DNA of 64,000 nucleotides from Sugiyamaella lignohabitans (GCF_001640025.1 NC_031674.1:682001-746000), one strand, 5' to 3'. Positions 53,301 to 63,446 are shown, counted from the first letter of the stretch. Notes: generated by a model from the sequence alone, not told the origin. Numbers and translations are program-made.

Positions 53301-56300
53301 TGAAAACTGAATGCCACACACGTTCCACTGAGTCTAAATCTTCGGGATTACGCAAGAGCTGGGGAAGTGTAATGACACTGTTCAACATATCATAAAATCC
53401 ATCGCCTTTGACTTCATTGTCCAAAACATGGATAGCGATATAAATTATTTCCAGAATATAGCTTGTCCTGGTAATAACTCTATTCGACGTGCTTCTGTGT
53501 GATCTCATGATATTGCTCACCTCAGGTAGAAAGTTACTTACTATAAGTTGCACCAGCTTGCCTCCAAGGTTCCTGATGGCATTAGAATGACTATACATAG
53601 TAGTTGGGTCTGTCTTGAGCAAATCCTTTAGCCGGTGAAGGAGAAGCAGGCATAGGGAAGCGGTGGTAAATGTAAGTTGGGCAAACTCTGAAGAGGCGGT
53701 ACTCATTTTTGTATTGGCAAAGGGTCTAGACCATACATCCAAAATATCAGCTACCAGCCCTAGAGTTAACCTAGAAAGTTCCTTGACAAAGTCCTGGTCG
53801 TAACTAGGTGAATTTCCGTCAGAAACAAGTGGTAGAACAAAGAGGAAAAACTCATAGACATCTAGAGAGTAGTCTTTAGATGCTACCTCAGGAGAGAGGC
53901 AGTCTTCGATCCAAATATGAAATCTATTGTATGCTTCTGATATTTTTGGAATTCTCAATCCATGGTCTTCAACTTTAGCCTCAACGAGTCCTATGCCATT
54001 GCCTAGAAAAATAGCATCCCTCTTAGACCCCAAAGGCCTCTGTACTACACAATTGTAGACAATAGTATCAGTGGCAAAAACCACATCATGAGCAAATGGT
54101 TGGACGTCGAATTGATATGAGTAAAACCTTCGGCCCTGAAAGGGGCGATTGGGTACTGCATCCATTGACGACAAATGGGGAGCACCTACAAGGGATGTTA
54201 TTGGCTGCAGGTGGTCCATGTCACCCACAAGCTGTGTATCATCGTATTCCGTTCTCCTCTGCGGTGGCCGTAGGATTTGCTTCTTGCTCTTATATTCTCG
54301 TGTAACACGGTTGTTTTCCACTTCAGGTCTAGAGGATGCAAAAGAAAGTGACGAATTTGAGTGGGTTCTTGGGAGATTTTCATGCCGGAGAGGATACATT
54401 GGACGCATTCCAGGCGATATTGACTGTAATGGGGATAAAGCTGGGTATTGCTTTGGTCTTACGCTATTCATAGGCTTGGCTACCGAATATTCTCCGCTCT
54501 CAATTTCAATGATGGTGGTTCTAAACTGGGGAGATTTCGACTGATAGTAGGAATTTCCCCGAGAAACCACAGATAAACTTGGGTTCTTCTTTGTAAGCAG
54601 TTGAGTAGGCAACTTTCTCCTGGGCTTACTCTGTTCCTTTCTTTCTCGAACAGATGTAGGAGCAGTCCTGTAATTGTTATCACTACGAACACTCTGATGG
54701 TGCTGTCGCACATTGCTATAGGAACCAAGTTTGTTTGTTTGTCTTAAACGACCCCTCTTCCACCGCTTCAGTGTTTTGAGTTCTGGGTGCGACTCGTCGC
54801 CATCATTGATAACAATATATTTGTGAGTCGGAGAATCCAAGCGTTGTTCATGAGCCTTCAAAAGAGCACTTCTCTGTGCAATCAGTGAAAACCTTGGCAT
54901 ATTATTACGTTCGGTAGAAGTAGAATTATCAATGAGATCAACAATGCTCATTTGCTGAGTAGTAGAATTCTGACTTTGCCTGGCCTCAGCTGTCACTTTG
55001 GAATTATGATGCCCTTGGGGCCGTCTCTTAGTCGATTTACCAGTGATCCTTGTCTGGTGGTTTGTGTGTCTAACACTGCCCCTAGGCCTTTTATGCTTAT
55101 ATCTTGTATCTTTTGAATTACCGTCTATTGTTGACTGAGCGAGCCTTTTCCTGGGTCTAGTTTGAGGATTCCTGGACGATCCGCCCTTGGAAGGACCATT
55201 CATTGTGTCAATATGGTCATCCTCCATGTCAGAAGGGTCGACTAAGTCGTCCAAAGGCTCGAATTGGCCCGGCAGGCCGAAGTCATCGTCCGACGAGATT
55301 AGTATTGGGCGGTGATTATTATCGACTGAATCTGTTCGTATAGGGGATGCAAGAACAGGTGGCGTTAAGGACGGTGCTTTAGGTGTGGTCCGGGTATATG
55401 CAGGAGGGGAAGCTGTCCGAGAAGACGTGAATCCAAAAGGAGCAGGCGACAATGGCCTTTGAGTGGAGTTTCCTATCTTTTTTCTCGCGACACCCTTATG
55501 ATTATTCTCGGTGCTTGAATTAGTCTTCTTCTTGTTTGTTTTGTTCTTGTTTTGATGCTGCAGAGTATAATCAATAGTAATAAATGATGGTGGAAGAACA
55601 CCACGCACCTTCTTTTTCAGGAGCTCTATTTCAGAAGCCAGCTCTGGTTCTGATTCGGAATCTGATTCGCCACTGTCTGAACTTGAGTTAAATTTCGAGC
55701 TATCTGCCGAGTCTGTACCTGAATTTGGTCTTGAATGCGATTCTGTCTCAGGGCGTGCTATAGTCTTGAATAGTTGTCTGCGGCGACGTTGTTTGGCGAG
55801 CAAAATGCGATCAATGGCTTCATCCTCAGAGCTTGCAGCTGAACTTCCTTGAGAAAATGCATTGGCATATAGGTGTTCGTCGGGATCTAAAGCTTTTAGT
55901 TTTGCGGCTCGGCCTTTAGTAGTTTTGGAAGGCAGGGAAACTGGTGGAATAGGTGAAGATGGGGGAGGAGAAGAAAAGGTTGTACCAAAGGTCTCGTTAT
56001 TCTCCTCGTATGCAATATCTTCAGAATTCATATCATCGCCCATGCTTTCTGGATATAGTTGAGACTGAGATGGCGTCTCTTGCTGGGAACTTGAATTCTG
56101 TGGCAGTTGTGGATCTGGGCCGGATGATTTACCTTGACTTGGAACGACAACTGGCCTTATACCTCTACTCTTTAAAGATCTACGATAAAGCTCATACTCT
56201 AATGTATAAGGGTGTAGTTGCAAGACTGTCCGCTGACGAAGACTTCTACCACTTCTAGCCTCGACGATGGCAACAGCATTAACTATTTCATTTTCTTCCA

Positions 56301-56736
56301 GAGAAGTTTGAGCGGTATGTGGATGTTCAGTAGATAAACCGTCAGACGTACTACTTTCAGCAGATATAGTGGTTGTAATGCTGGAGTCAGGAATTATTGG
56401 TAATTGAGGTTGCTCTCTATCTTCTTGGGATCCTGGTGGAAGATCAATTTTGTTTTGAGTAGCGGATTCCCTACTTGACTGTGGTTTTCGAGCAAGTTCG
56501 ATATTTGCTCCAGACTCGAAACCATTTCCAGATAATTCTTCGAGTAGCAGGTCGCTCTGTTGTTGAACATCGGCGTTTAGTCGTTGATTCTCGGACTGTA
56601 CCTCATTTGTCAAAGGTATTCTGGAGTTGTGATCCAGTTCATAATCAGGGGGCTCGTACGCGGTCAGTGACCGAGTTATTACTTCGTCATACAGAGACCC
56701 CTCTGAGTCCGATATATAACCATCTTCTAGCGGCAT
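50326..56736 (-). CDS. MMS22: MMS22/Mus7 family genome-stability protein
   Basis: Large adaptor of the Rtt101-Mms1 (Cul4-like) ubiquitin ligase pathway that protects stalled replication forks. Six exons are inferred: 52425-56736, 52033-52367, 51672-51978, 51530-51618, 50583-51464 and 50326-50526, total 2,041 aa. Introns are short (57, 54, 53, 65 and 56 nt), each with (A/T)CTAAC and a nearby AG. The N-terminal ~900 residues are disordered and Ser/Arg-rich with SDSEGS-type acidic patches. The Mus7/Mms22 domain starts near RRFYSYQFDVQPFAHDVVF, then TDTIVYNCVVQRPLG, and continues helical to the C-terminus (FRSFIVLEQSHILARNLS). All reading frames join without stops. Length is near S. pombe Mus7 and longer than budding-yeast Mms22. 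Family is likely; the symbol follows the family. Confidence 0.82.
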
Positions 56737-57687
56737 GCTTTACATTTGTGGCTACTGTTCAAAAAAAAATTAAACATAAACAAATGCCTGATCATTGGTA
56801 TAATTCACATCATGCAGGAGCTTAATAACGGTGCGCGTTCACGTCGCGTTCGAAGCGGCGTGTAAATTTACGCCGCCGCTGGTGTGGCTGGTTCCTGATC
56901 AAGGAAACTCAGGGGAAGTATTGCATCGCGCTCAAATATCAGATATAATGAGTCCAGGACACCAGTTGCTGTCCATATATTGACCATATGGAACCTATAC
57001 CCTGACTTAAATGAATAATTAAATAATTTAGCACAAAAATTTACTACATAATCGGTTGATATATTACCTTTGATGGCTCTAATTGGCCGCTATAAGTTCT
57101 CTCTCTATAAGCTAAGACTCTGACCGTCCTTGCTAGTTCCTTCCATATATCTCGAGACAAATCTATCTAATGCTAGTTTCACAAAATAAAGTTGGAACAG
57201 CTGGCTTTGACAAGTATTCGCTTATGTGTGTCCAAGGTAGTTCCCATATGTATAATGATTGACAGATGATTCTGGTAATCTTAGTGTGGCTTACAGTGCA
57301 TGAGGTAAGATTAACAGCAGCCAATAAAGATGCGTCTAATTTCAAATCAACCAATAAACGCACGTCTATTAAACTCATTGCACTTCCCAACTTGGATGGT
57401 GGCTGACTGATCGGGCGAGTCACCTGACCATTTGTGGCTTGGAGCGGAAATAGCTCGAAGGTTATTGGATAATACAGCTGATTAAACAGACTGCATTTGG
57501 AGATAAGATCTAAACATGATTAATATAAATAGCTGGATCTGCCCGTCATGAGATTATTTTTGAAATCATTAATCATTAATAGTTGAACAATAAACAACAA
57601 TCTACTTCACTAGTGTTAAGGGATTATTTCCATATTAAAGCGACTTTGTCTACTACATCTCTCAAACAAACTACTACTACCACTAAA
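56737..57687. other. divergent promoter, MMS22 and Cys-rich gene
   Basis: No ORF of note and no GC element. The right end has a TATA-like GATTAATATAAATAG (about 57518) upstream of the Cys-rich gene, which suggests an inducible promoter. Confidence 0.5.
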
Positions 57688-57921
57688 ATGACCTGTTGCG
57701 GAAAATCATCTACTTGTATCTGTGCTCAAGAAGCCAGATGTTCTTGTGGCCAACAACCAGCTCAAGCTTGCAACTGTAGCCGTGCTGCCACTGAAAACAG
57801 TGTTTCTGGTCAAACCTGTTCTTGTGGAAAGAGACAAGCCAATGCTTGTACTTGTTCTAGATCGAAGCAAGAGAACTCTGGTCTCTTAGAGGGCGAGGTT
57901 GACTTTACCAACATGAAATAA
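57688..57921 (+). CDS. small cysteine-rich, metallothionein-like protein
   Basis: 77 aa starting at the ATG at 57688 (MTCCGKSSTCICAQEARC). It contains 12 cysteines, all in the first 56 residues: one CC pair followed by five CxC pairs (10/12, 18/20, 28/30, 44/46, 54/56). Two halves repeat: CSCGQQPAQACNCSR and CSCGKRQANACTCSR. The C-terminal ~20 residues lack Cys. This looks like a conserved fungal family of short Cys-rich proteins (MTCCGK start). Metal binding is inferred from the CxC pattern. A TATA-like element lies about 165 bp upstream. The frame stays open upstream of this ATG but without another ATG and with a different composition. Confidence 0.8.
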   Translation: MTCCGKSSTCICAQEARCSCGQQPAQACNCSRAATENSVSGQTCSCGKRQANACTCSRSKQENSGLLEGEVDFTNMK

Positions 57922-59158
57922 ATCTGAGTTCGGCATTTTAAACTAAGTTTACCTCAGTTGTAAGCAGCTGATCCGGGTTGTGTTATCGCTTGCTTTTTAG
58001 CACTTATTTATTTATTATTAGATGTTTTGCACATTGTTATTACTATTTATTACTATGTTGTAAATAATATACTACAAATTCAAAAATTAACTAGCCAAAG
58101 GGTGCAAACCAACTGTCACTACGATAACGATAAGATTATGCTACCAGGAACTTCTTAGTGTATAGCCGGCTAATCTCTTATCACACATTATCTCACATCA
58201 GAGATTACGCAAGGACCAGCTGATAGGACCCTGCAGATGAATTGAAACACGTGACTAACAGTTTTGACGGGATTGAATAAAAATATTGAAAAACGAAAGA
58301 AAAGTCGAAGACTTGAAGAAAGAGGAACATCCTGGATTCCAGACGTAACGACTCGAGCGAAGCGAGAGGAGCAGCGGGGTCTGGGGCGGAGCCCCAGCCG
58401 CCGGAGGCAGCCATCAGCAGTCGTTGTTCCGACGTGACCCAATCTGTTTCCCGCTTTACGTAAACTTTTAAATCCATCACCGGACTCCATTTAGATTTTG
58501 GTTTCAGAAATAGATAAAACCGAAAGGTGGCTGAGCTGGAATCGGAGTTAAGACGACAGGAGATGATGCGAGATCAGCGTTGAGATGCGTTTTTAACTAA
58601 CGGCGCATCGGCGTTAAAGCATTCTATGCGGCGATTCTATGCGTCGGAAGGTATGTTGCTGATTCGGTCCCGAGGCCGACATGGGTGGCCAATTTGAGTT
58701 TGGTCGATATAAGAGGCCGTCAACCCCGGCGACTGTTTGCTGTTTTTTCTTTATTTTAAATATATTTCCACATCAGATCATCTGGAAGGAGTTTTAGGAA
58801 GAGTTTGTCCGTTTTTTATTGCCTATTGTTTACAGTTGAGGTTGGTAGTATTGGTACTTGGATCAGGATCACTCGTATTAGTACTCGGATCAACAGACAG
58901 TAATTATTGTTTACATTGACATCCACTCTCACATCGGTTCGAGCTGTCACTGGAACATTTATAAGAGCAGCATCTGAACTCAGATACTCTAGCTCCGCAA
59001 TATCGGCAGTTCCAGTTAGATCGGTTCGATCCTCATTTTCTCACGTAACAAGTGCTCCATCACCGGCATACTCGCACTCATACCAAGCATATCAACTGGG
59101 ATATAGCACCCAACAATCACTGCAAAGCTATCCTTATTACTCCAATTCACCGGAAATC
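57922..59158. other. intergenic and possible leader of the CLD1-like gene
   Basis: Holds GC element E26. The last 255 nt (58904-59158) are open in the frame of the CLD1-like protein and encode a presequence-like peptide without an ATG. A sequence ATGCGGCGATTCTATGCG followed by GTATGT (about 58627) is a conceivable first exon, but no CTAAC acceptor follows it. Confidence 0.5.
58349..58409 (-). repeat. GC element E26 (A half)
   Basis: Consensus 61-bp inverted A half, loop TCC. Confidence 0.96.
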
Positions 59159-60592
59159 ATGGCAGAAGTACAACAAGCACCTGCTTCCGCTGCTATCAAC
59201 GAGCCCTCGTCGGCAACACAGACGAAATCTGGGGGTCGATCGGTTACTACCGGCGCAGTTAAAAAAGAAAGACATGTTCTGACGTATAGAGAATCATTCT
59301 CACAATGGTTGAAAGCTCCATCACACGAAGAAGCAGAGAGAAACGTACTTAGTTTATTGGATTTTTTCCCCGAGTCAGATGGAAAACGAGTTGCTAAAGT
59401 CAATAAAGTGGATATTGGCAATAAGCTACATATTAATGAGTTTGAAATCGTCAACGTGGAGAAACCAGACGATGTGACAGAAGCAGGTTCTGAATATTCA
59501 AAGAACCTCGTTGTTCTGCATGGATACGGTGCTGGTTTGGCATTGTTTTATAGAAATTTCGCAGAATGGAGTTCTATAAAAGGCTCACGAACAATGGCGC
59601 TTGATTTGCTGGGATTCGGCAGATCTTCGCGACCAAAGTTTTCAATTGCAACTAAAGATGTCAGTGCGCGCGACGAAAATGGCCGGTTTAAGGTTGTTGT
59701 TGAGACCGAGAACTGGTTTATTGACGCTCTAGAGAAATGGCGAATCGCCAAAAACCTCGATAAGTTTACACTCATGGGTCATTCGATGGGTGGATATCTC
59801 GCTGCTGCGTATGCATTCAAATATCCATCGCGTGTTGAACGTCTAATCATGGTCTCGCCAGCTGGCGTTGAGCGTGGATATACACCAGAACTCGATAATG
59901 TGCGACTGTTTGGCGGCAACTCGACTGACTCTCTACCAAAACAATCTGCTAAAAACAAGCCCTCATCCAGTAGACAGAGTAGCGACGCCCCCCATATCGA
60001 CGAAGAAGTATCTGTGTCTCAGTCAGATATCACACATCACCATCATAATGAACTACACCCCTCTGATTCACATTCATCTCTCGTCAACGAAGCATCTACT
60101 AGTAACAGGAAACTTCCCAACTGGTTTATGTATCTCTGGAACCGTAACATCAGTCCGTTTGTGCTTTTAAGAAGTGCTGCTATATTTGCTCCTCGAATGA
60201 CGTCCAACTGGACCAGTAGACGTTTCAGCGATGTTTCAGAAAAAGAGAGAGATATCATGCATATGTACGCATATAAGACATTTACAGCACCTGGATCTGG
60301 AGAATACGGACTCACAAGACTGTTGGCAGCCGGAGCTGTAGCTCGAGAACCGCTGGTAGACAGGGTAGTTAAGGGTCTGAAATGCCCTTCTGTGTGGATA
60401 TATGGCGAAAACGATTGGATGAATGTTCATGCTGGCGAAGAAGCGGTGCTCCGACTGAATAAACTGGGCACTTCTTCAGCTGCCAACGCCAAATCCCATG
60501 TAATTGACTACGCTGGTCACCATGTGTATCTCGACAACCCCTCTGATTTTGACCGAGTTGTTGTTGATTTCCTCAAAACTACAAACCATTAA
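59159..60592 (+). CDS. CLD1: alpha/beta-hydrolase of the Cld1/ABHD4-ABHD5 family
   Basis: Probable phospholipase or acyltransferase. Yeast Cld1 deacylates cardiolipin in mitochondria; close relatives (Ict1, Ecm18, CGI-58) acylate lysophosphatidate. From the first ATG (59159) the protein has 477 aa. It shows the oxyanion-loop region VVLHGYGAGLALFYRN, GFGRSSRP, the nucleophile elbow GHSMGG (Ser209), SPAGVERG, the late acid in IYGENDWMN, and AGHHVYLDNP, which holds the catalytic His and the HxxxxD motif. A low-complexity insert of about 60 residues lies after the elbow. The frame continues 84 codons upstream without ATG and with a strong mitochondrial-presequence character, so a non-AUG start or hidden exon is possible. 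Which of Cld1/Ict1/Ecm18 it equals is unsure. Confidence 0.82.
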   Translation: MAEVQQAPASAAINEPSSATQTKSGGRSVTTGAVKKERHVLTYRESFSQWLKAPSHEEAERNVLSLLDFFPESDGKRVAKVNKVDIGNKLHINEFEIVNVEKPDDVTEAGSEYSKNLVVLHGYGAGLALFYRNFAEWSSIKGSRTMALDLLGFGRSSRPKFSIATKDVSARDENGRFKVVVETENWFIDALEKWRIAKNLDKFTLMGHSMGGYLAAAYAFKYPSRVERLIMVSPAGVERGYTPELDNVRLFGGNSTDSLPKQSAKNKPSSSRQSSDAPHIDEEVSVSQSDITHHHHNELHPSDSHSSLVNEASTSNRKLPNWFMYLWNRNISPFVLLRSAAIFAPRMTSNWTSRRFSDVSEKERDIMHMYAYKTFTAPGSGEYGLTRLLAAGAVAREPLVDRVVKGLKCPSVWIYGENDWMNVHAGEEAVLRLNKLGTSSAANAKSHVIDYAGHHVYLDNPSDFDRVVVDFLKTTNH

Positions 60593-60912
60593 TTTATTAC
60601 TAGAAATAGATCATTATTTAATTTTTATTTGGCCGGATTTGCCTCCGGCGGCTGGGGCTCCGCCCCAGACCCCGTAGCTCGCTTCGCTCGGTTATATGGA
60701 GTGTTCACAGCTTGGAAATTACCCCTGAGAATGCAGGTTTTGGATGCGGGAGTGTGATCCGAACTGCAAGACCCCCACTTAGCCGACGGCGGCTTCACGT
60801 GGAAATATGTCATTGACGTGGGGTCGTGAGGCGCCTATCATCTTATCTTCCTCGAATAGTGTTAGGTTTAGTATCATCTTCTCGATCAATTCAATTTGAC
60901 ACCTTCAATTGT
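60593..60912. other. intergenic, CLD1-like 3' flank and SDR promoter
   Basis: GC element E27 lies 47 bp after the CLD1-like stop. No gene. Confidence 0.5.
60640..60690 (+). repeat. GC element E27 (shortened A half)
   Basis: A half lacking a few bases before the second hairpin and cut short after GCTTCGCTCG. Loop TCC. Confidence 0.93.
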
Positions 60913-62052
60913 ATGAAATTTTCAGTTTCTTCTTTTGTTTTCAAATCTTTAACATCGACTCTTGCTCGTAACTCAATTCGTAAAATGTCTTCGTACGGAT
61001 CTTCTGCTGGTTCCAGAATCGCTGGCAAGACTGTTCTTATTACCGGTGCTTCTGCTGGTATCGGCGAGGCCACTGCTTATGAGCTGGCTGAAGCTTCTGG
61101 TGGTGATATCCGTCTGATCTTGTCTGCTCGTAGAGTTGAAAATTTGAGCAAGATCAGTAAGGATTTGGAAGCTAAGTACCCCAAGGTTAAGGTTCTTCCT
61201 TTGGCTCTCGATGTTTCTAAATACAAGGAAATCCCCCAATGGGTCAAAGACATTCCCCAAGAATGGTCCAATGTTGATGTTCTCATCAACAATGCGTAAG
61301 TTATGAAGCGATAGCACCATTTTCGTTATTAATTAGTGTTTCTTCTATGGAATTGTTCTTAGTGAGAAGGAAACTAGGACTGTCAGTGCTAACGGTTATA
61401 GCGGTATGGTTCATGGAAACGACAAGGTTGGTGATATTGCCCCAGAGGATATTGATATCATGTACCACACCAATGTTTTGGGTTTAATAACTCTTACCCA
61501 GCAATTCATTCCCAAATTCAGGGCTCAAGGACATGGTGATGTTATCAACATCGGTTCTATTGCTGGTAGAGACCCCTATCCCGGTGGTGCTATCTACTGC
61601 TCCACCAAGGCTGCTTTACGTTCGTTCACCGAGACATTGAGAAAGGAGACCATTGACACCAGAATTCGTGTTATTGAAATTCAACCTGGTGCCGTCGAGA
61701 CTGAATTCTCAAGTAAGTTGCGCAATTAGCGTTCCAATTGACAGCGCTTTCAAATTAAAGCTGAACTAACATCATACAGTTGTCAGAAACCGTGGTGACA
61801 AGGCCAAGGCCGATGCAGTCTATGCTGGAACCACTCCTCTCGTCGCTCAAGACATTGCTGAAGTTATTGTTTTCACTCGTAAGTAATCACCGAAATTTGG
61901 TTATCTCCATTGCTTGTACAAGCTCCTCAGTCGTTGTCAGACAGACATGTTCTAACTAAGCAGTTACTCGTAAGCAAAATACTGTCATTGCCGAGACACT
62001 TGTGTTCCCCAGCCACCAGGCAAGTGCTTTCCATGTTCACAAAAGAACCTAG
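60913..62052 (+). CDS. YMR226C: NADP-dependent short-chain dehydrogenase, YMR226C-like
   Basis: Classical SDR; the yeast relative is an NADP-dependent 3-hydroxy-acid/serine dehydrogenase. Four exons are inferred: 60913-61295, 61402-61712, 61780-61878 and 61964-62052. Donors are GC|GTAAGT, TCAA|GTAAGT and ACTC|GTAAGT. Acceptors are GCTAACGGTTATAG, ACTAACATCATACAG and TCTAACTAAGCAG. The joined product has TGASAGIG (cofactor), the NNAG junction split by intron 1, [19 protein letters not shown] with catalytic Ser-Tyr-Lys, VETEFS, and a [15 protein letters not shown] end matching YMR226C closely. From the ATG at 60985 (MSSYGSSAG) it is 269 aa. From the ATG at 60913 it is 293 aa with a basic [20 protein letters not shown] extension resembling a mitochondrial presequence. 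Confidence 0.93.
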
Positions 62053-62157
62053 GAGCTGTAGTCACCTGTACATACTAAGAAAAAGATACTGTGTGCGACA
62101 TTTCCAATCATTACATACAATCCATACATAGCCAGCTTTGTTGCGACCAACGAGCTC

Positions 62158-62218
62158 CGACTCGAGCGAAGCGAGAGGAGCCACGGGGTCTGGGGCAGAG
62201 CCCCAGCCGCCGGAGGCA
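62158..62218 (-). repeat. GC element E28 (A half) between convergent genes
   Basis: 61-bp inverted A half with loop TCT, between the SDR stop (62052) and the dioxygenase stop (62276). Confidence 0.95.
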
Positions 62219-62275
62219 GACCAATCGAAGACTCGTAGAAGACACCATAAGAAATAAGTTAATTAGTTAGATAAG

Positions 62276-63268
62276 CTAGTCAAATTTAGCCACACGGTGG
62301 AGGGCGAGGTTTTCAAGAAGAGGAGTGTCTGAGTAACTGAACAGATAGGCTTGTTCGTCGTCCGAGTGATTGAAGTGTTGGAATTTTACCCAACTTGGGA
62401 TACAAAAGGTATCATGCTGGTTCCAAATGAGTTTCTGTTCCTGTTCATTGTGGTTTACAACGGTGTATCCCTTGCCGGAGTACACGTGAACAATGAAAGA
62501 GCTGCTCTCTTGTCTCAATGGAGAAGAAGAAGAGGGACTGATTCTCTCAGCCTGAGCGCCAATGATAGTGGACAAGTGCTTCCCTTGCTTTCCCTTGACT
62601 TTCGAGACATAGTTATAAATAGCGTGAGACGATGAACTGCTGTCCAAAGTCTTCTGAACTTCGGCCCAAGGATACTTGATGGGCGAATCTCCAACTTCGG
62701 GAGTACTTGGATAACGCTTTTCGGCGTATCCTTCAGCAAAGTTTACAGGAATGGATTGAAACATGGGCAAATCAAGACCATCGAGCCAGATCATAGGACC
62801 CTCGCCTTCTTTACCGTGATCATGCCACTCCCATCTTGGAGTCAGAATCACGTCTCCACGTTCCATGTACAGTTTCTTGCCCTCTACAGCGGTGAAGCCG
62901 CCGGAGCCTTCAATAATAAATCTCAAGGCAAATGCCTGATGCCTGTGAGCTGGAGCAGTCTCTCCAGGATTGATAAGTTGTAATCCAGCATAAAGAGTGT
63001 CAGTGGTTTGAGGAGCTGTCAAAGCAGGGTTAATCAGCATCAAAACCCGTCTTTCTGCTTCATGTTCATTTACCACTCGACCAGATTCTAGAAGAAGAGG
63101 TCTTAATTCCTTGTAATTCCAGACATTGGGGATGGCTTTGGGCTGAGGGACTGGTGGTACCATAGCCGACATGACCGTCCACAAGGGCTCGACATTATGA
63201 GGGGGGAGTGAGTCGATAAGCTTCGATTGCTGTTGCGATCTTTCAGTTGAAGTACTAGTAGGTGTCAT
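62276..63268 (-). CDS. GDX1: gentisate 1,2-dioxygenase
   Basis: Fe(II)-dependent ring-cleaving cupin enzyme that opens gentisate to maleylpyruvate. 330 aa. The conserved N-terminal block is present (EPLWTVMSAMVPPVPQPKA, then WNYKELRPLL, EAERRVLML). The first cupin has APAHRHQAFALRFIIEG with ligand histidines 108 and 110, GDVILTPRWEWHDHG with histidines 149/151, and WLDGLDLP. The C-terminal cupin is weaker (HVYSGKGYTVV, WNQHDTFCIPSW). It is divergent from an FAH-family gene, the arrangement expected for successive steps of gentisate breakdown. The 390-bp shared promoter contains three CGG-N9-CCG palindromes. The symbol follows the Candida parapsilosis gene name and is by homology only. Confidence 0.92.
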   Translation of the reverse strand: MTPTSTSTERSQQQSKLIDSLPPHNVEPLWTVMSAMVPPVPQPKAIPNVWNYKELRPLLLESGRVVNEHEAERRVLMLINPALTAPQTTDTLYAGLQLINPGETAPAHRHQAFALRFIIEGSGGFTAVEGKKLYMERGDVILTPRWEWHDHGKEGEGPMIWLDGLDLPMFQSIPVNFAEGYAEKRYPSTPEVGDSPIKYPWAEVQKTLDSSSSSHAIYNYVSKVKGKQGKHLSTIIGAQAERISPSSSSPLRQESSSFIVHVYSGKGYTVVNHNEQEQKLIWNQHDTFCIPSWVKFQHFNHSDDEQAYLFSYSDTPLLENLALHRVAKFD

Positions 63269-63427
63269 TTTGTAGCGATATATAATTCAATATGATTTGG
63301 TTAGTATCAAGAATTATAATATTTTAAATATCTGATTCATTTATATACTTTTGCTCATCACGAATGTCAGAATTCTCCGGCCGGTGTCGGGTTCTGTATT
63401 AGCAAAATAATTTCTTTTTCAACAAAG

Positions 63428-63446
63428 TTCGGCTCAGAGTGCCGAA
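63428..63446. promoter_or_regulatory. zinc-cluster-type palindrome 1, TTCGG-N9-CCGAA
   Basis: Perfect five-base inverted arms around a 9-nt spacer. Confidence 0.7.

Noticed and set aside
61879..62131. 73-codon frame after SDR exon 3
   Set aside because: Overlaps intron 3 and exon 4 in another frame. The spliced frame gives the conserved [12 protein letters not shown]-terminus.
7112..62218. GC elements as CRISPR-like arrays or introners
   Set aside because: Copies are scattered rather than regularly spaced, and splice signals lie outside the elements, so neither model fits.
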